The notes: generated by a model from the letters alone, not told the origin. DNA of 64,000 nt from Laterigemmans sp052161645 (GCA_052161645.1 CP197414.1), one strand, 5' to 3'. Counted from the first letter of the stretch, positions 17,659-27,398 are shown. Translations and numbers: made by a program.

Positions 17659-18184
17659 GCGCCGCGTGAATGAACACGACTTCACTGGCGGCCGTCGAGC
17701 CGTCAGTGAGCTCGTCAACGTTTTGAACAAGATGCCCGAGAGTGTTCAACCCAAAGTGTAAGGTGACCTGCACGAAAGCTGGCAGGCCGAAACAAAAGAC
17801 GATGCGAACAAGGCGTTCGATAAATTCATTGAAAAGTATGGTGCGAAGAATTCAGCGGCTTGTGACTGCTTGAAGAAGGATCGTGACGTGCTGTTTACCT
17901 TCTATGACTTTCCCGCTCAGCATTGGAGCCACTTGCGAACCACTAACCCGATCGAATCGGCGTTCGTAACGATCCGCCTTCGTCACCGAAAGCCCAAAGG
18001 GAGCGAGACAGGTCGGGCTGGCTTGGCGATGATGTTCAAGCTCGCTCAATCCGTCTCCAAGAAATGGAGGCGGCTGAACTGCCATGAAAAGATCACCCTC
18101 GTTATCGAAGGACCTTACTATAAAGATGGAGTCATCCAGGATGAAATCACTGCATCATGTAAATTCTCAAAATACAACAATTGA
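17659..18184 (+). pseudogene. IS256-family transposase remnant (C-terminal part)
   Basis: A plus-strand reading shows NEHDFTGGRRAVSELVNVL, an in-frame TAA at 17759-17761, then HESWQAETKDDANKAFDKF, LKKDRDVLFTFYDFPAQHWS and HLRTTNPIESAF with later FKLAQSVSKKWRRLN. This is the conserved C-terminal end of Mutator/IS256-type DDE transposases. The N-terminal two thirds of a normal ~400-aa enzyme is missing and the frame has a stop, so it is inactive. Its left edge abuts the truncated PARG fragment, which suggests that the insertion removed the rest of that gene copy. No terminal repeats were recognised. Confidence 0.8.
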
Positions 18185-18228
18185 CAATACCTCGCTGAGG
18201 GATTCCAGCATCAATCTGATGCTGGCGT

Positions 18229-18837
18229 TTATTCCAACAATTCACGTAACCGTTTCAACATTCTTGCCTTGGCTTGATATACGGAATCAACTGAGATCCC
18301 CAAGTCAACAGCGACTACGTCCGGCGAAATCCCATCAATGGTTGATCTCCAGAAGGCGTCGAACGTATGCTGCTTGACTTCCGAGCGAATGATCTTGAGC
18401 GCTTGTCGTGTCAAATTATTTTCTTCATGAAGGCTCGATTCGGCATCGAGCGGTTCGAACTCTGGTACTTGTTGAATATTCAGATGAGCATCCGTCCCAC
18501 CTGTGGCGATCGCCTTGTTCACGCGGACTTTGAAATAGTCTCTGATTTTATTGCGACTAATTGTCCACAACCAACCGCGGAACGTACCTTCCGTTGGGCT
18601 CTTCGAGAAATTCGGAATTCCCGTGAACACAGAACGAAAGACTTCCTGAACGATATCATCTCGGTCGTCGATTGGAACATGGGCCTTTCGGCACCAATAG
18701 CCTACCAGTGGACCGTAAAGCTGCGTCAAATTTTGCCAGGCTTCCTGATCCTTCGCGACGACAAGATTCAATAGGGTCAACGAGGTTCCGGACTCAAAAG
18801 CACCAAGAAGCCTCGCCGCACCGTCATTGTTTTGCAT
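18229..18837 (-). CDS. ECF-family RNA polymerase sigma factor
   Basis: This 202-aa protein has ECF region 2 with DIVQEVFRSVFTGIPNF and GTFRGWLWTISRNKIRDYF (the -10 recognition helix), and region 4 with DAFWRSTIDGISPDVVAVDL and SVDSVYQAKARMLKRLREL as the helix-turn-helix. The DAFW and VYQAKARMLKRLREL pattern is common in planctomycete ECF groups linked to Ser/Thr kinases. No anti-sigma factor is adjacent. On the other side, divergently, come a CHAT remnant and a TPR kinase. A 15-bp direct repeat sits 66-94 bp upstream of the start and could be an operator. Target promoters are unknown. Confidence 0.9.
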   Translation of the reverse strand: MQNNDGAARLLGAFESGTSLTLLNLVVAKDQEAWQNLTQLYGPLVGYWCRKAHVPIDDRDDIVQEVFRSVFTGIPNFSKSPTEGTFRGWLWTISRNKIRDYFKVRVNKAIATGGTDAHLNIQQVPEFEPLDAESSLHEENNLTRQALKIIRSEVKQHTFDAFWRSTIDGISPDVVAVDLGISVDSVYQAKARMLKRLRELLE

Positions 18838-19277
18838 ACGCCTTCCTCACACAGTGCCCATGGGTACCGGTCTCGAGTCGGTCGGTCTGAGCTTCTCTAC
18901 GTAGATTCTAACCGCGGAGATTCTATCCGCGTTCGGTCGCAAACGTCACCAGCCAAACGATCGATTTCTCCGAATGGAAGACAATCATAGTTCAGTTGCC
19001 GCAAAGCAGCCACCTTTCAGAACGGCTTAGAGGCAGCGGAGTTTGGTTGGGACTGGTTAGCTGACGGCGTAGGAATCAGAAAGCCTGGTCAGTCGACCGG
19101 TTCCACGAGGGCATCGATAGTTGCCTGCAGCCGTTCTCGCCCCCGTAGACGAGTACACAAAAAAAATAGCTTGAATCAAAAGGCGATTCCACAGCGAGTC
19201 TCTAGCCTCACTTCCAGTGCCTCTCCGTTCGCACTCGCGGAATCCTCTGGAATGTTTTCAAAAAAATCCTGGCAGCG
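18838..19277. other. intergenic region between ECF gene and CHAT remnant
   Basis: No convincing reading frame. It holds the promoter side of the sigma gene, including the tandem site at 18903-18931. If an intact CHAT protein once lay here, its upstream part can no longer be read. Confidence 0.5.
18903..18931 (-). promoter_or_regulatory. tandem AGATTCTAnCCGCG sites upstream of the ECF gene
   Basis: AGATTCTAACCGCG and AGATTCTATCCGCG start 15 bp apart (18903 and 18918), 66-94 bp before the sigma start codon. CGCGGA / TCCGCG within them can also pair. Two in-phase copies suggest a protein-binding site, possibly autoregulatory. This is inference only. Confidence 0.35.
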
Positions 19278-19553
19278 GTGTCAGACGACATCGTTTTGGT
19301 AGTTGTGTCGGAATTTGATGGATGGAATAAAGCAACCCGAGATTTGATGGGGAATTTCTACGATCAATATTGGGACACCAACCAGGACGAGGAGTGCCTC
19401 TCGACAATCCAGTGTCTCAGAAACAGCCAGCTTGCTTTGCTGAATGAAAAGCAGTCGCGAGGTAGACTGGGGAAAAAAATAATACCCGATCCGAATGCTC
19501 GGACTGCACCTTTTTATTGGGCTGCCTTTGTGCTAACTGGTAACTGGGAGTGA
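19278..19553 (+). pseudogene. C-terminal remnant of a CHAT (caspase-like) protein
   Basis: A 91-codon frame from GTG 19278. It reads VVSEFDGWNKATRDLMGNFY, then a helix with CLRNSQLALLNEK, and ends PFYWAAFVLTGNWE. CHAT-family cysteine proteases end with a near-identical YWAAFVLSGDW motif after an AQLxLL helix, so this is their last ~85 residues. The catalytic His and Cys, which lie further upstream in the family, are absent. It is 53 bp before the kinase at 19607, in the same direction. It is either a relic or a severely shortened protein; the missing active site makes proteolysis impossible. Confidence 0.7.
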
Positions 19554-19606
19554 AATCGATGTATTATTCTCCTTTTGTATGCCACTAATTTGAGCTTTTG
19601 CGAGAC

Positions 19607-22600
19607 ATGAACAAGACACAAATCTTGATCCAAGCGCTTCAGATTGCTGGGGAAGCCGAGAGAGAAGCTTTCCTGTCTCGCGAGTGCCAAGGCGATTCCG
19701 ACAAGCTGGCGGAACTTCAACGTATCCTGCTCTTGGAACAACAGCTTCGCGTGCAACCGCTCGACTTGGATGTGTCGCAATTGCAGCAGCGAGTGGATGT
19801 GTTGTTGACTGCAGATGCAGCCGGAGGTCTTGATGCAGCTCCGTTCGCAGCTACCTCTGCTGCCGATGCGGAAGACCCCGACAAGGACAAATTAGCCAAC
19901 ACTTGTACCTTAGATGTTGCTCAGCATTCAGCGCAAGGAACAGCGATTGGTGGTCGCTACGTACTGCAACACAAGATCGGCGAAGGCGGCATGGGGGAGG
20001 TTTGGGCGGCCAAGCAGATTGCTCCCGTGAAGCGACGAGTGGCGTTAAAGTTAATCAAGAAGGGCATGGATTCTCGAGCTGTTATTTCTCGTTTCGAGCA
20101 AGAACGCCAAGCTTTGGCCCTAATGGATCATCCCAACATTGCGAAGGTTCTGGACGCAGGCGTAACGGAGAGCGGACAGCCGTACTTCGTGATGGAATTG
20201 GTTAATGGTTTGCCTCTCAACCGGTTTGCGGATGAATCGAGATTGACTACTAGTCAGCGTTTGGAAATCTTTGTGCCTATTTGCAATGCCATACAACATG
20301 CCCACCAAAAGGGTGTTGTGCATCGCGATCTCAAGCCAGTCAATATTCTTGTAACACTGATCGACGGGCATCCGGTGCCCAAAGTTATCGATTTTGGTGT
20401 GGCAAAGGCTACCGGACGTAGCCTCACCGAGCAGTCCTTCGAAACACAGTTTGGAGCGGTGATTGGAACTCTCGAATATATGGCACCCGAACAGACGGGA
20501 TATTCGGGAGTCGACATAGATACCCGTGCCGATATTTATTCGCTTGGCGTCGTCCTCTACGAACTACTGACCGGATTGCGACCAATCGACCGCTCTAGCG
20601 TGCAACAGGCTGGACTGGCTGAGATGATTCGCTTGATCAAAGAACAGGAGCCCTCTAAACCGAGCACACGGCTATCCACCAACGAGTCTTTGCCGTCGTT
20701 GGCCGCTGCTCGCCAAGCCGACCCGAAGCGATTAACGGCCCTCTTGCAAGGCGAATTGGATTGGGTAGTGATGAAATGCCTGGAAAAAGATCGCGACCGC
20801 CGTTACGAAACTGCCAATGGAATCGCGCGTGATATTCAACGCTTTCTGTCTGGTGAGATAGTTGAAGCACGTCCGGCATCGCGAAGCTATCGGTTCTCTA
20901 AGTTTTTGAGACGCAATAGAGGCTCTGTGCTTGTGGCAAGCGCACTACTTGGTGTGCTCATCGCGGGCACTATTGGCACGACATGGGGTTGGCTTGAAGC
21001 AATTCGTCAAACTGCTCTGGCCAAAAGAGAAACAGAAACGCAAATTGCGATTAACGGATTTTTGCGCGACGATATTTTGGCCCAGGCCAGCGCGGTCTCG
21101 CAGAGCGACTCACTTTTTGAGCCTGATCCAGAATTGACAGTCAGGAAAGCCCTCGATCGTGCCGCTAGCCGGGTGAACGAAAGATTTGCACAGCAGCCAT
21201 TGGTTGCAGCTGCGATCGAACGGACAATCGGGCTCGCCTACAGCGACCTTGGTGCTTATCAATCCGGAGTTCCGCACCTCGAGAGATCCCTGAAGCTCTA
21301 CAAGGAAACACTTGAGCCTAAAGCTTTCGATGTTATCCAAGTCGCAGAGGACTTGGGATATAACTATGTTGCAGTTGACCAATTTGCAGACGCGGAAGAG
21401 TTATTAACCAAGGCAACGAAGGACTTTGAAAAAAAACTTGGAGCTGAGGCCCGAGAAACACTCGAGTCAAAATTGAATTTGGCCTACTGTTATTTCGCAC
21501 AGGGGCGTGCTCTGGGTGACGAACGGAAACTGCAAAAAGCGGAGTTGCTCTACAACGAAATCCTGCTGAAGCTACAAAAAGTGTTTGGCGCATCGGATCC
21601 TTATGTTGCGAAGGCGTGGAGCTCACTGGCCATATTCTACCAATTCATGGGATCAGATCCTAATAATCGTGCAGTACTTGACAAGGCCGAAGAGGCCATT
21701 TTGCAAGCGATCATAATTCGGAGTGATCTGCCCGACACTCATCCGATAAAACTGCAATATCTTTATCTCCAAGCGTTAATCGTCTACGACAAGCATGACT
21801 ACGAACGATCGTTCGTCCTGCGACGGAAAGTGCTGGCCAATTGCCTCAGTACCTACGGAGCAGCCCACGATGTGACGTTGCGAGCCATGGACTCTTTAGC
21901 GACCGCGTACTCCCAGCACAGTAAAAACGACGAAGCGGAAGACCTTTATCTTCGCTCGCTTCAAGGTCGTCGAGACCTTTATGGCAATGATCACAAATTG
22001 ACTCGACATGCCTTGTTCACTCTTGCGCAATTTTATCTTAACAATGGTGATTGGGAGAATGCCGAGAAGTACTATCGGGAACGTCATGAATTAACGGAGA
22101 GACTTGAGGGTGCCCAATCCATTAATACGCACTTAACTGCTCGTGACTTGGCTACTATTTGCATCTCATTGGGTAGAATGTCGGAAGCTGAACGCTTGCT
22201 TGCGGAAGCCATAGAGGGACTCAAACAATTCAAGACCGATGACGATCCTATTGTTGTCCTGACGCGCGAATATCAAGCTGACTTGTTCGTAGAGCTCGAG
22301 CGATATGACGAGGCGCTGCCGATCTACTTGAGCTCTGTCGCGCAACTTCGCGCACAGCCAACGCCACCACCAATTCCACTTGCGTCGGCTTTATCAGCGT
22401 TAGGGCAGTGCCAGCTACTAATGGAAAGTTACGAGTCTGCCGAAGACTCCTTTCGAGAGGCCACGGAGATATTCGGAAGGTACCTTCCCCAAGCTTGGCC
22501 CACATTTGTCAATAAAGTGAGGATTGGTGCTGCACTTGTTGGACAAGAGAAGTATACAGAAGCCGAGCCGCTTATGCTGAGTGGTTTTGAAGAATTGAAA

Positions 22601-22726
22601 CCTATTCGCGCAAACGTACCAAAGGAGCTTTATGTTGAAGCAATCAACAATATAATCCATCTTTACAGCCAATCTGGAAGAACTGCCGAGGCTGACGAAT
22701 GGAGATCAAAAGTAACGAATAAATAA
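19607..22726 (+). CDS. membrane Ser/Thr protein kinase with TPR-rich C-terminus
   Basis: This 1039-aa protein starts at ATG 19607. A short helical N-terminus precedes a Hanks-type kinase domain: glycine loop IGEGGMGEVWAA near residue 124, HRDLKPVN with catalytic Asp near 241, and DFGVAKA near 262. A membrane helix at about 440-465 (SALLGVLIAGTIGTTWGW) follows. The rest is made of tetratricopeptide-like repeats (for example DKAEEAILQAIIIRS and AEDLYLRSLQGRRDLYGNDH) that would face outward or scaffold partners. The N-terminal AEREAFLSREC segment is common in planctomycete kinases. It sits divergent to the ECF gene at 18837, a frequent sigma/kinase pairing. Substrates are unknown. Confidence 0.92.
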   Translation: MNKTQILIQALQIAGEAEREAFLSRECQGDSDKLAELQRILLLEQQLRVQPLDLDVSQLQQRVDVLLTADAAGGLDAAPFAATSAADAEDPDKDKLANTCTLDVAQHSAQGTAIGGRYVLQHKIGEGGMGEVWAAKQIAPVKRRVALKLIKKGMDSRAVISRFEQERQALALMDHPNIAKVLDAGVTESGQPYFVMELVNGLPLNRFADESRLTTSQRLEIFVPICNAIQHAHQKGVVHRDLKPVNILVTLIDGHPVPKVIDFGVAKATGRSLTEQSFETQFGAVIGTLEYMAPEQTGYSGVDIDTRADIYSLGVVLYELLTGLRPIDRSSVQQAGLAEMIRLIKEQEPSKPSTRLSTNESLPSLAAARQADPKRLTALLQGELDWVVMKCLEKDRDRRYETANGIARDIQRFLSGEIVEARPASRSYRFSKFLRRNRGSVLVASALLGVLIAGTIGTTWGWLEAIRQTALAKRETETQIAINGFLRDDILAQASAVSQSDSLFEPDPELTVRKALDRAASRVNERFAQQPLVAAAIERTIGLAYSDLGAYQSGVPHLERSLKLYKETLEPKAFDVIQVAEDLGYNYVAVDQFADAEELLTKATKDFEKKLGAEARETLESKLNLAYCYFAQGRALGDERKLQKAELLYNEILLKLQKVFGASDPYVAKAWSSLAIFYQFMGSDPNNRAVLDKAEEAILQAIIIRSDLPDTHPIKLQYLYLQALIVYDKHDYERSFVLRRKVLANCLSTYGAAHDVTLRAMDSLATAYSQHSKNDEAEDLYLRSLQGRRDLYGNDHKLTRHALFTLAQFYLNNGDWENAEKYYRERHELTERLEGAQSINTHLTARDLATICISLGRMSEAERLLAEAIEGLKQFKTDDDPIVVLTREYQADLFVELERYDEALPIYLSSVAQLRAQPTPPPIPLASALSALGQCQLLMESYESAEDSFREATEIFGRYLPQAWPTFVNKVRIGAALVGQEKYTEAEPLMLSGFEELKPIRANVPKELYVEAINNIIHLYSQSGRTAEADEWRSKVTNK

Positions 22727-22890
22727 CGTGGTTTATCTAGATCGCCTGAAACGAAGTCGCAAATCAAGTCGTTAAACCTATCGTCAGTGAAAACAGGCCT
22801 TCAAGTGGCTCCTTTTCAGACTGCCAGCGCAACTTTAACGCTGCCAAAGCGGTCCCCTTTTTCACTGCCATCTCCATTTGCCGCGTTATC

Positions 22891-25800
22891 CTAAGGAGCT
22901 TCTCCATCCGGCTCGCTACGATGGCCTAGTTGCTTGGCAAGTTCCTGTAGTGCGGGATCGTCTCGCAGCGACTTCAAGTCCGGATCGCTCATCAATTGAG
23001 GGGCGGTAGCCGCTCCTTGTTGACCGGCGGTTGTTAGGTGCTGCAGGGCTTCAGTCCGCAACGCTTCGGCGGTGAGGCCCTCCTCCCGCGAGTCGGCTTC
23101 CATCGCCTCTGCCAGGCAAACGGCAAACATGCAGGCCAAACTGTAATGGTCCTCGGGCCGGCGAATTTGCTTTGCGAAGCTGCGTGCGATCGTAGCGGCT
23201 TTCGCGAGATCGTGCTGGAACAGAGCCTGACGCGTTTGGGCCATTGCGCGGCCGGCCAACAGTTCTGGCGTCTGCGGGTGCTTGAGGTTGAGTCGTTCCC
23301 ACATTTCCAGCGACGCTTCGATTGCTGAGAGCGACTCCGCGGCCTGATTCAACGCATTCAGGGCGACCGCCTTCTGTTGCAGCGAATTGGCCAGGTCCGC
23401 TTGAATGATCCCGACTTCCGGGAATTTTGCCGCCGCCGGAGTCAGAATATCGATCGACCTCTGGAAGCCGACAGCGGCCTCCTGGACGCGGTTGGCGGCA
23501 AGAAGCAAGTCGGCGTGATTGTGGAAGGACGCGGCGTGTTGGTCGGCGTATTTTGGATTGTCGGGCTCCTCTTGGGCAAGCTCCGCGAAATGATCCCTGG
23601 CGGTCATGTAGGCTTGTTCCGCTTGCTCCAGGCGTCCCATTCGCTGCAACGAGCTGGCCAAATGCATCCAGGAGTTACCTCGGTCGCTCTTGACCTGTGG
23701 GACCTGGGCCAAGTCGCCTTTCAGTTGGTCCAAGCGTTGGATGGAGTTTCGAAACAAGGACTCCGCCTCTTCCAGTTCGCCGCTGTTGAACAGAATATTG
23801 GCCAGGTTGTGCTGGCAGGCGGCGACTTGCACGTGATACATCGGCACGTCGGGAGCCGACTGGGCGGATTCGGACCATAGCTCGGCTGCCTTGCGCAAGG
23901 GCCCTTCGGCGTCCGCCGGTTCCCCCAGCATCGATTGTGCCTGGCCGAGCGTCATGTAGCTGTTGGCCAAATCGGCGACCTCCTTTTGCAGCAGAGGCTC
24001 CGCGGCGCGTGTCGCCTCGAGTCGTTCGATCGAGGACTGCAGCAGCTCGATCGCCTGAGGAAATCGGTTCATTCGTAGAACGACTTCTGCCAGGTTGTGG
24101 TTGGCCGCTGCGAATTGCGTTGAGTAATGACGCACGCTGGGATAGTCACGGTTGAGCTGGCGGTAGATTTCCAAGGCGGAGGCCTGCCGCTGCTCCGCCT
24201 CTGGAAACCGCCCTTGCTCCACAAGGACATTGCCGAGTCTCATCAAGGTGCTTGCCTGATCAACGCGATAGCCGGGCAACTCGCCGGCCACGGCAAGTAG
24301 TTGTTGTTGGCGATCCGCCGCTTGCAGCAGCGCTTCTTCGGCTGACTGCGGGTCGCCCATCCTCAAGTACAGAAGCCCGCGGTTGTGCAACGCGGCCTGC
24401 AGAGAGTAAAGAATGTCAGCGTCCTGTGGCCGTTGAGACACCAGTAAAGCGAAGAGCTCGCCCGCCCGCAAAGACTCCTTCTCAGCTGCAGACAGCTCGC
24501 CGGTCTCTGTCAATGCCTGAGCAAGCTCCTGGCGTATGGCGGCGTGCGTCGCGGCAATCTTGGGATCGTCCTGTACGGCGGCGGGCAACGCATCATGCAG
24601 GACCGCCGCCTGGTTCAGTTCTTCCAGCGCCGCGGCTGGGTCGCCCATCAGGCGAAATAGACTGCCGGAGTCCACCAGCAGTGTGAGCATGTTCTTTTCA
24701 ACTTGCCAGGCGAGGGATGGTTCGCCCTGCAATTTCCCGAGCAGGTCACGTTGCAGATTCAGATGCCTGCGAACTGCTGGGAAGTCGCCCAACATGCGGT
24801 AGCAGCGACCAAGCAGTCTGTGACTACGGGCGGTCTGTAGCACCATCGACGGCAGAGCTTGCTCTTGCTCGCTCAAGGCATCCAGGTAGAAGGCCAGCGC
24901 GTCCTCCAGCAAATCACGGCGAACTTCACTCATGAAGGGAACGTTCGCCAGTCGTTCATTTCCCACGCGGGTCAGCATCAGCTCAACAGAATCGAGAGCT
25001 CGTCCAAAATTCCGTTGTGCGACCTCGCGAGCCCTATCCGCGATCTGCTTTTCCGCGGCAATTCGCCGTCGTGCTTCGTCAGCTTGCCAGGCGATCCCCA
25101 GGCTGGCCACGATCGCGATCAGCGCTACGACGGCGGAAGCGGCGACCAGGGTTTGATGTTGCCGCACCCAGCGGGCGGCTCGGTCCAACCAGGGCTCGCG
25201 GAAGGCCGAGACCGGCGCGTCGGCCAACCAGCGCTCGACATCCTCGGCAAGCTCCAAAGGCGACGCGTAGCGGTCTTCGGGCGAATGCGCCAGCGCCTTG
25301 CGACAAATGGCGTCCAGCGGCCTGGGAACGCGGGCGTTGATTTGGCGAGCCGCTCTCACTTGACCTGCTTTGACTCGCTCTAGAATTGCCGCCACGGAGT
25401 CCTCCACCACCGGCGCCTGCCCCGTCAGCACGTAAAACAACGTTGCCCCCAGGCTATACACGTCGCTGGCCGGCCCAATGTCGCCGATGCGTCCCTCGGC
25501 TTGCTCGGGACTCATGTAGGCGGGCGTTCCCATGGCGCTTCCCATTTGCGTGGGAGCGGCGCCAGAACCGCCGCTCCGTGAAGCGGGCAGCAGCGTCTCC
25601 TCCTCCGACTCCGCCTGCGAATCCGGTCGTCCCACGGCCTTCGCCAGTCCCCAGTCGACGACCAGAGTCTCGCCAAAACGCCCCAACATGATATTGCCGG
25701 GCTTGAGATCGCGGTGCAGGACGCCGCGACTGTGGGCGTACTCGATCGCCTGGCAGACGTCGATGAAACGCCCCAGCAACTTCCGCAACGCGAGCTGTTG

Positions 25801-26493
25801 TTGGTCGTCGCCGGCGAACTCCTCGGCATGAAATCGCTGCGCGGCTTCTCGCAGACTGTCGCCGCGAATGAACCGCATCGCGTAGAAGGGGCGCCCGTCT
25901 TCGTGAGTTCCCAATCCGTATACCGGCACGATGCTCGGATGCTCCAAGCCCCCGGTGATCTCGGCCTCCGCCACGAACCGGTCGCGATTGTTGCGATCGT
26001 CGGCATACCGTTGCTGAATCAGCTTGAGGGCGACTTCACGGTTGAGTTCCTGATCCATGGCGACAGCCACTTCGCCCAGCCCGCCTCGAGCGTGCGGCCG
26101 CAAAATCCGAAATCGTTCTTTGCGGCCACTCACTGTTGCTGCGGACGAATCCGCGGCCCGCGAATCTCCACGCGAGGACAACTCCAGCGTGGCGTCGATG
26201 GCGGGATCTTGGAGTGACGCGAGTTCCTCCTTTAGACTTCCCAGCGAGCTGACCGAGGCCAGGCTCTTTTCGACATCGTGGTCATGCAACTCTAAGTGCT
26301 TTTCCAACACGGCCAACAGCAAAGGCTCCGCCTCCGCGTCCAAAGCGCCCTGGCGAACCAACACGCGGTTGAGCGGCGTGGCCTTGTCCATGACCCAGAC
26401 ATGCATTGCGTCAATCAGCTGATCGCGGTGGATGAAATCCAGCTGCAGAGCAAGGATGCCAAGCAAGAGGTTGCGATCGTTTTTCGCCGGCAT
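22891..26493 (-). CDS. membrane Ser/Thr protein kinase with long TPR array
   Basis: This 1200-aa protein has an N-terminal ~120-residue region beginning MPAKNDRNLLLGILALQLDF. The kinase domain follows: glycine-rich RPHARGGLGEVAVAMD near 132-147, HRDLKPGN at 260-267, and DWG at 280-282 instead of the textbook DFG. DWG is usual in this planctomycete kinase group. The activation segment holds MGTPAYMSPEQAEGRI. A membrane helix lies at about 448-469 (AASAVVALIAIVASLGIAW). About 700 residues of tetratricopeptide repeats complete it. It is convergent with the kinase ending at 22726 (164 bp apart). Its upstream region (26494-27087) carries only repeats and hairpins. Whether it pairs with the ECF at 18229 is unproven. 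Confidence 0.92.
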   Translation of the reverse strand: MPAKNDRNLLLGILALQLDFIHRDQLIDAMHVWVMDKATPLNRVLVRQGALDAEAEPLLLAVLEKHLELHDHDVEKSLASVSSLGSLKEELASLQDPAIDATLELSSRGDSRAADSSAATVSGRKERFRILRPHARGGLGEVAVAMDQELNREVALKLIQQRYADDRNNRDRFVAEAEITGGLEHPSIVPVYGLGTHEDGRPFYAMRFIRGDSLREAAQRFHAEEFAGDDQQQLALRKLLGRFIDVCQAIEYAHSRGVLHRDLKPGNIMLGRFGETLVVDWGLAKAVGRPDSQAESEEETLLPASRSGGSGAAPTQMGSAMGTPAYMSPEQAEGRIGDIGPASDVYSLGATLFYVLTGQAPVVEDSVAAILERVKAGQVRAARQINARVPRPLDAICRKALAHSPEDRYASPLELAEDVERWLADAPVSAFREPWLDRAARWVRQHQTLVAASAVVALIAIVASLGIAWQADEARRRIAAEKQIADRAREVAQRNFGRALDSVELMLTRVGNERLANVPFMSEVRRDLLEDALAFYLDALSEQEQALPSMVLQTARSHRLLGRCYRMLGDFPAVRRHLNLQRDLLGKLQGEPSLAWQVEKNMLTLLVDSGSLFRLMGDPAAALEELNQAAVLHDALPAAVQDDPKIAATHAAIRQELAQALTETGELSAAEKESLRAGELFALLVSQRPQDADILYSLQAALHNRGLLYLRMGDPQSAEEALLQAADRQQQLLAVAGELPGYRVDQASTLMRLGNVLVEQGRFPEAEQRQASALEIYRQLNRDYPSVRHYSTQFAAANHNLAEVVLRMNRFPQAIELLQSSIERLEATRAAEPLLQKEVADLANSYMTLGQAQSMLGEPADAEGPLRKAAELWSESAQSAPDVPMYHVQVAACQHNLANILFNSGELEEAESLFRNSIQRLDQLKGDLAQVPQVKSDRGNSWMHLASSLQRMGRLEQAEQAYMTARDHFAELAQEEPDNPKYADQHAASFHNHADLLLAANRVQEAAVGFQRSIDILTPAAAKFPEVGIIQADLANSLQQKAVALNALNQAAESLSAIEASLEMWERLNLKHPQTPELLAGRAMAQTRQALFQHDLAKAATIARSFAKQIRRPEDHYSLACMFAVCLAEAMEADSREEGLTAEALRTEALQHLTTAGQQGAATAPQLMSDPDLKSLRDDPALQELAKQLGHRSEPDGEAP

Positions 26494-26732
26494 AGCGTTC
26501 TCCTAGAACTGGGGGCCCGCCGGGTCCGAAGACCGGAGCCGGCTGGAACATTAGAGCCCGTCCAGCTCGCGGTGTGGCGCGGACAATTAAAAAAACGTGG
26601 TTCAACCGCCTTTCGCCGCTTTGCTCACTGACTAGAGAAATCTGATCTCAATTTGAGTCTAACAAGGGAGCCGCGCTTGATCAACATCGCAGAGGCTTGG
26701 CTGCTACGCTGCGATGCGGCCTCTTCAGGGGT

Positions 26733-26835
26733 GGCTTCGCCAGGGTCAGGCTTTGTGCTCGGTGTTCAGGGGTGCGGAGAGATTGTGATTTGCATTGCGT
26801 TGGTGGCTCGGCTTTACAGATCGTTCAGCTTGCGA
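26733..26835 (+). repeat. dispersed repeat A/B, copy 1
   Basis: Part A (26733-26768) contains CTTCGCCAGGGTCAGGCTTT followed by GTGCTCGGTGTTCA. Part B (26769-26835) contains ATTGTGATTTGCATTGCG and CAGATCGTTCAGCTT. The same A-B order occurs at 38061-38155, where part B runs into the terminal repeat of the IS1182-like element. Confidence 0.7.
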
Positions 26836-26862
26836 AGTCACTGTAATTCGCTGTTTTTCGCA

Positions 26863-26892
26863 CTTACACTTACACTTACACTTACAGTTACA
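26863..26892 (+). repeat. hexanucleotide tandem repeat (CTTACA)4 GTTACA
   Basis: Four exact CTTACA units and one GTTACA variant. This is a short microsatellite in non-coding DNA. Confidence 0.8.
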
Positions 26893-27087
26893 CGCGCACT
26901 CAGGAGCAGCCGGTACTCGTACTCGATCGTAGTGCTGTCGAGTACCATTTCATTGAGTACGAATTGGAAACCTCGGTTGCCAGGCTGCACAATTTCTTGC
27001 AAGCAAATTACGTAAATTAATTTGCCCGACCCTAACGAGCTTGCCACGTTCGGTGAAGCAGTTTAATTATCTAGCGTGGCCGCCTCC

Positions 27088-27398
27088 GAAAGACCGATTT
27101 CGCGCTCGACTAGCAGCAAACGCCGTTTGGGTTATTGCTTCGCGTACTGATCTGTGCGGGGGGCGGCCAGTAACGGCCGTCCTTAACGCGATCCCTGGCG
27201 AAGGCTCCCTCGGCACGGGGTGAGGAAGAACATGTGCGATGCGTGGGGGATAGCTCCGGCGCGAATGATGACCCTACCCTCATGGGCGGAAGACGTCTCG
27301 GAATGGTCCAAGGAATTTGCGATCGGGGGACCAATCGGTAATCGCGAACACGACGTCGGAGAAGGAGCCGGCAAATTGTTCTCCCAAGGCCTCCAAGA
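27088..27398. repeat. direct repeat copy 2 (3' end and downstream flank of the PARG-type gene)
   Basis: Matches 17348-17658 in the same orientation over 311 bp with no gaps. This copy is continuous with the intact PARG-type gene, so it is likely the source. The two copies bracket the ECF-CHAT-kinase-kinase block. Confidence 0.9.

Larger units (their letters stand above)
26494..27087. other. repeat-filled intergenic region upstream of the kinase
   Basis: No credible gene. It contains a CATCGCAG...CTGCGATG hairpin (26685-26716), a copy of the dispersed repeat (26733-26835), five CTTACA-like hexamers (26863-26892) and an 8-bp inverted repeat GGTACTCG...CGAGTACC (26912-26946). It must also hold the promoter of the kinase starting at 26493. 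Confidence 0.5.

Noticed and set aside
17292..17761. Small frames over the left direct repeat
   Set aside because: They mirror the antisense side of the PARG-type gene end or belong to the IS256 remnant.
22891..26493. DWG in place of DFG as evidence of a pseudokinase
   Set aside because: HRD catalytic loop is intact, and DWG is common in planctomycete kinases, so activity is likely.
26653..27047. Two small open frames (120 and 69 codons)
   Set aside because: Composed of dispersed repeats and CTTACA hexamers; low-complexity translation (e.g. SVSVSVS) with no start signals.
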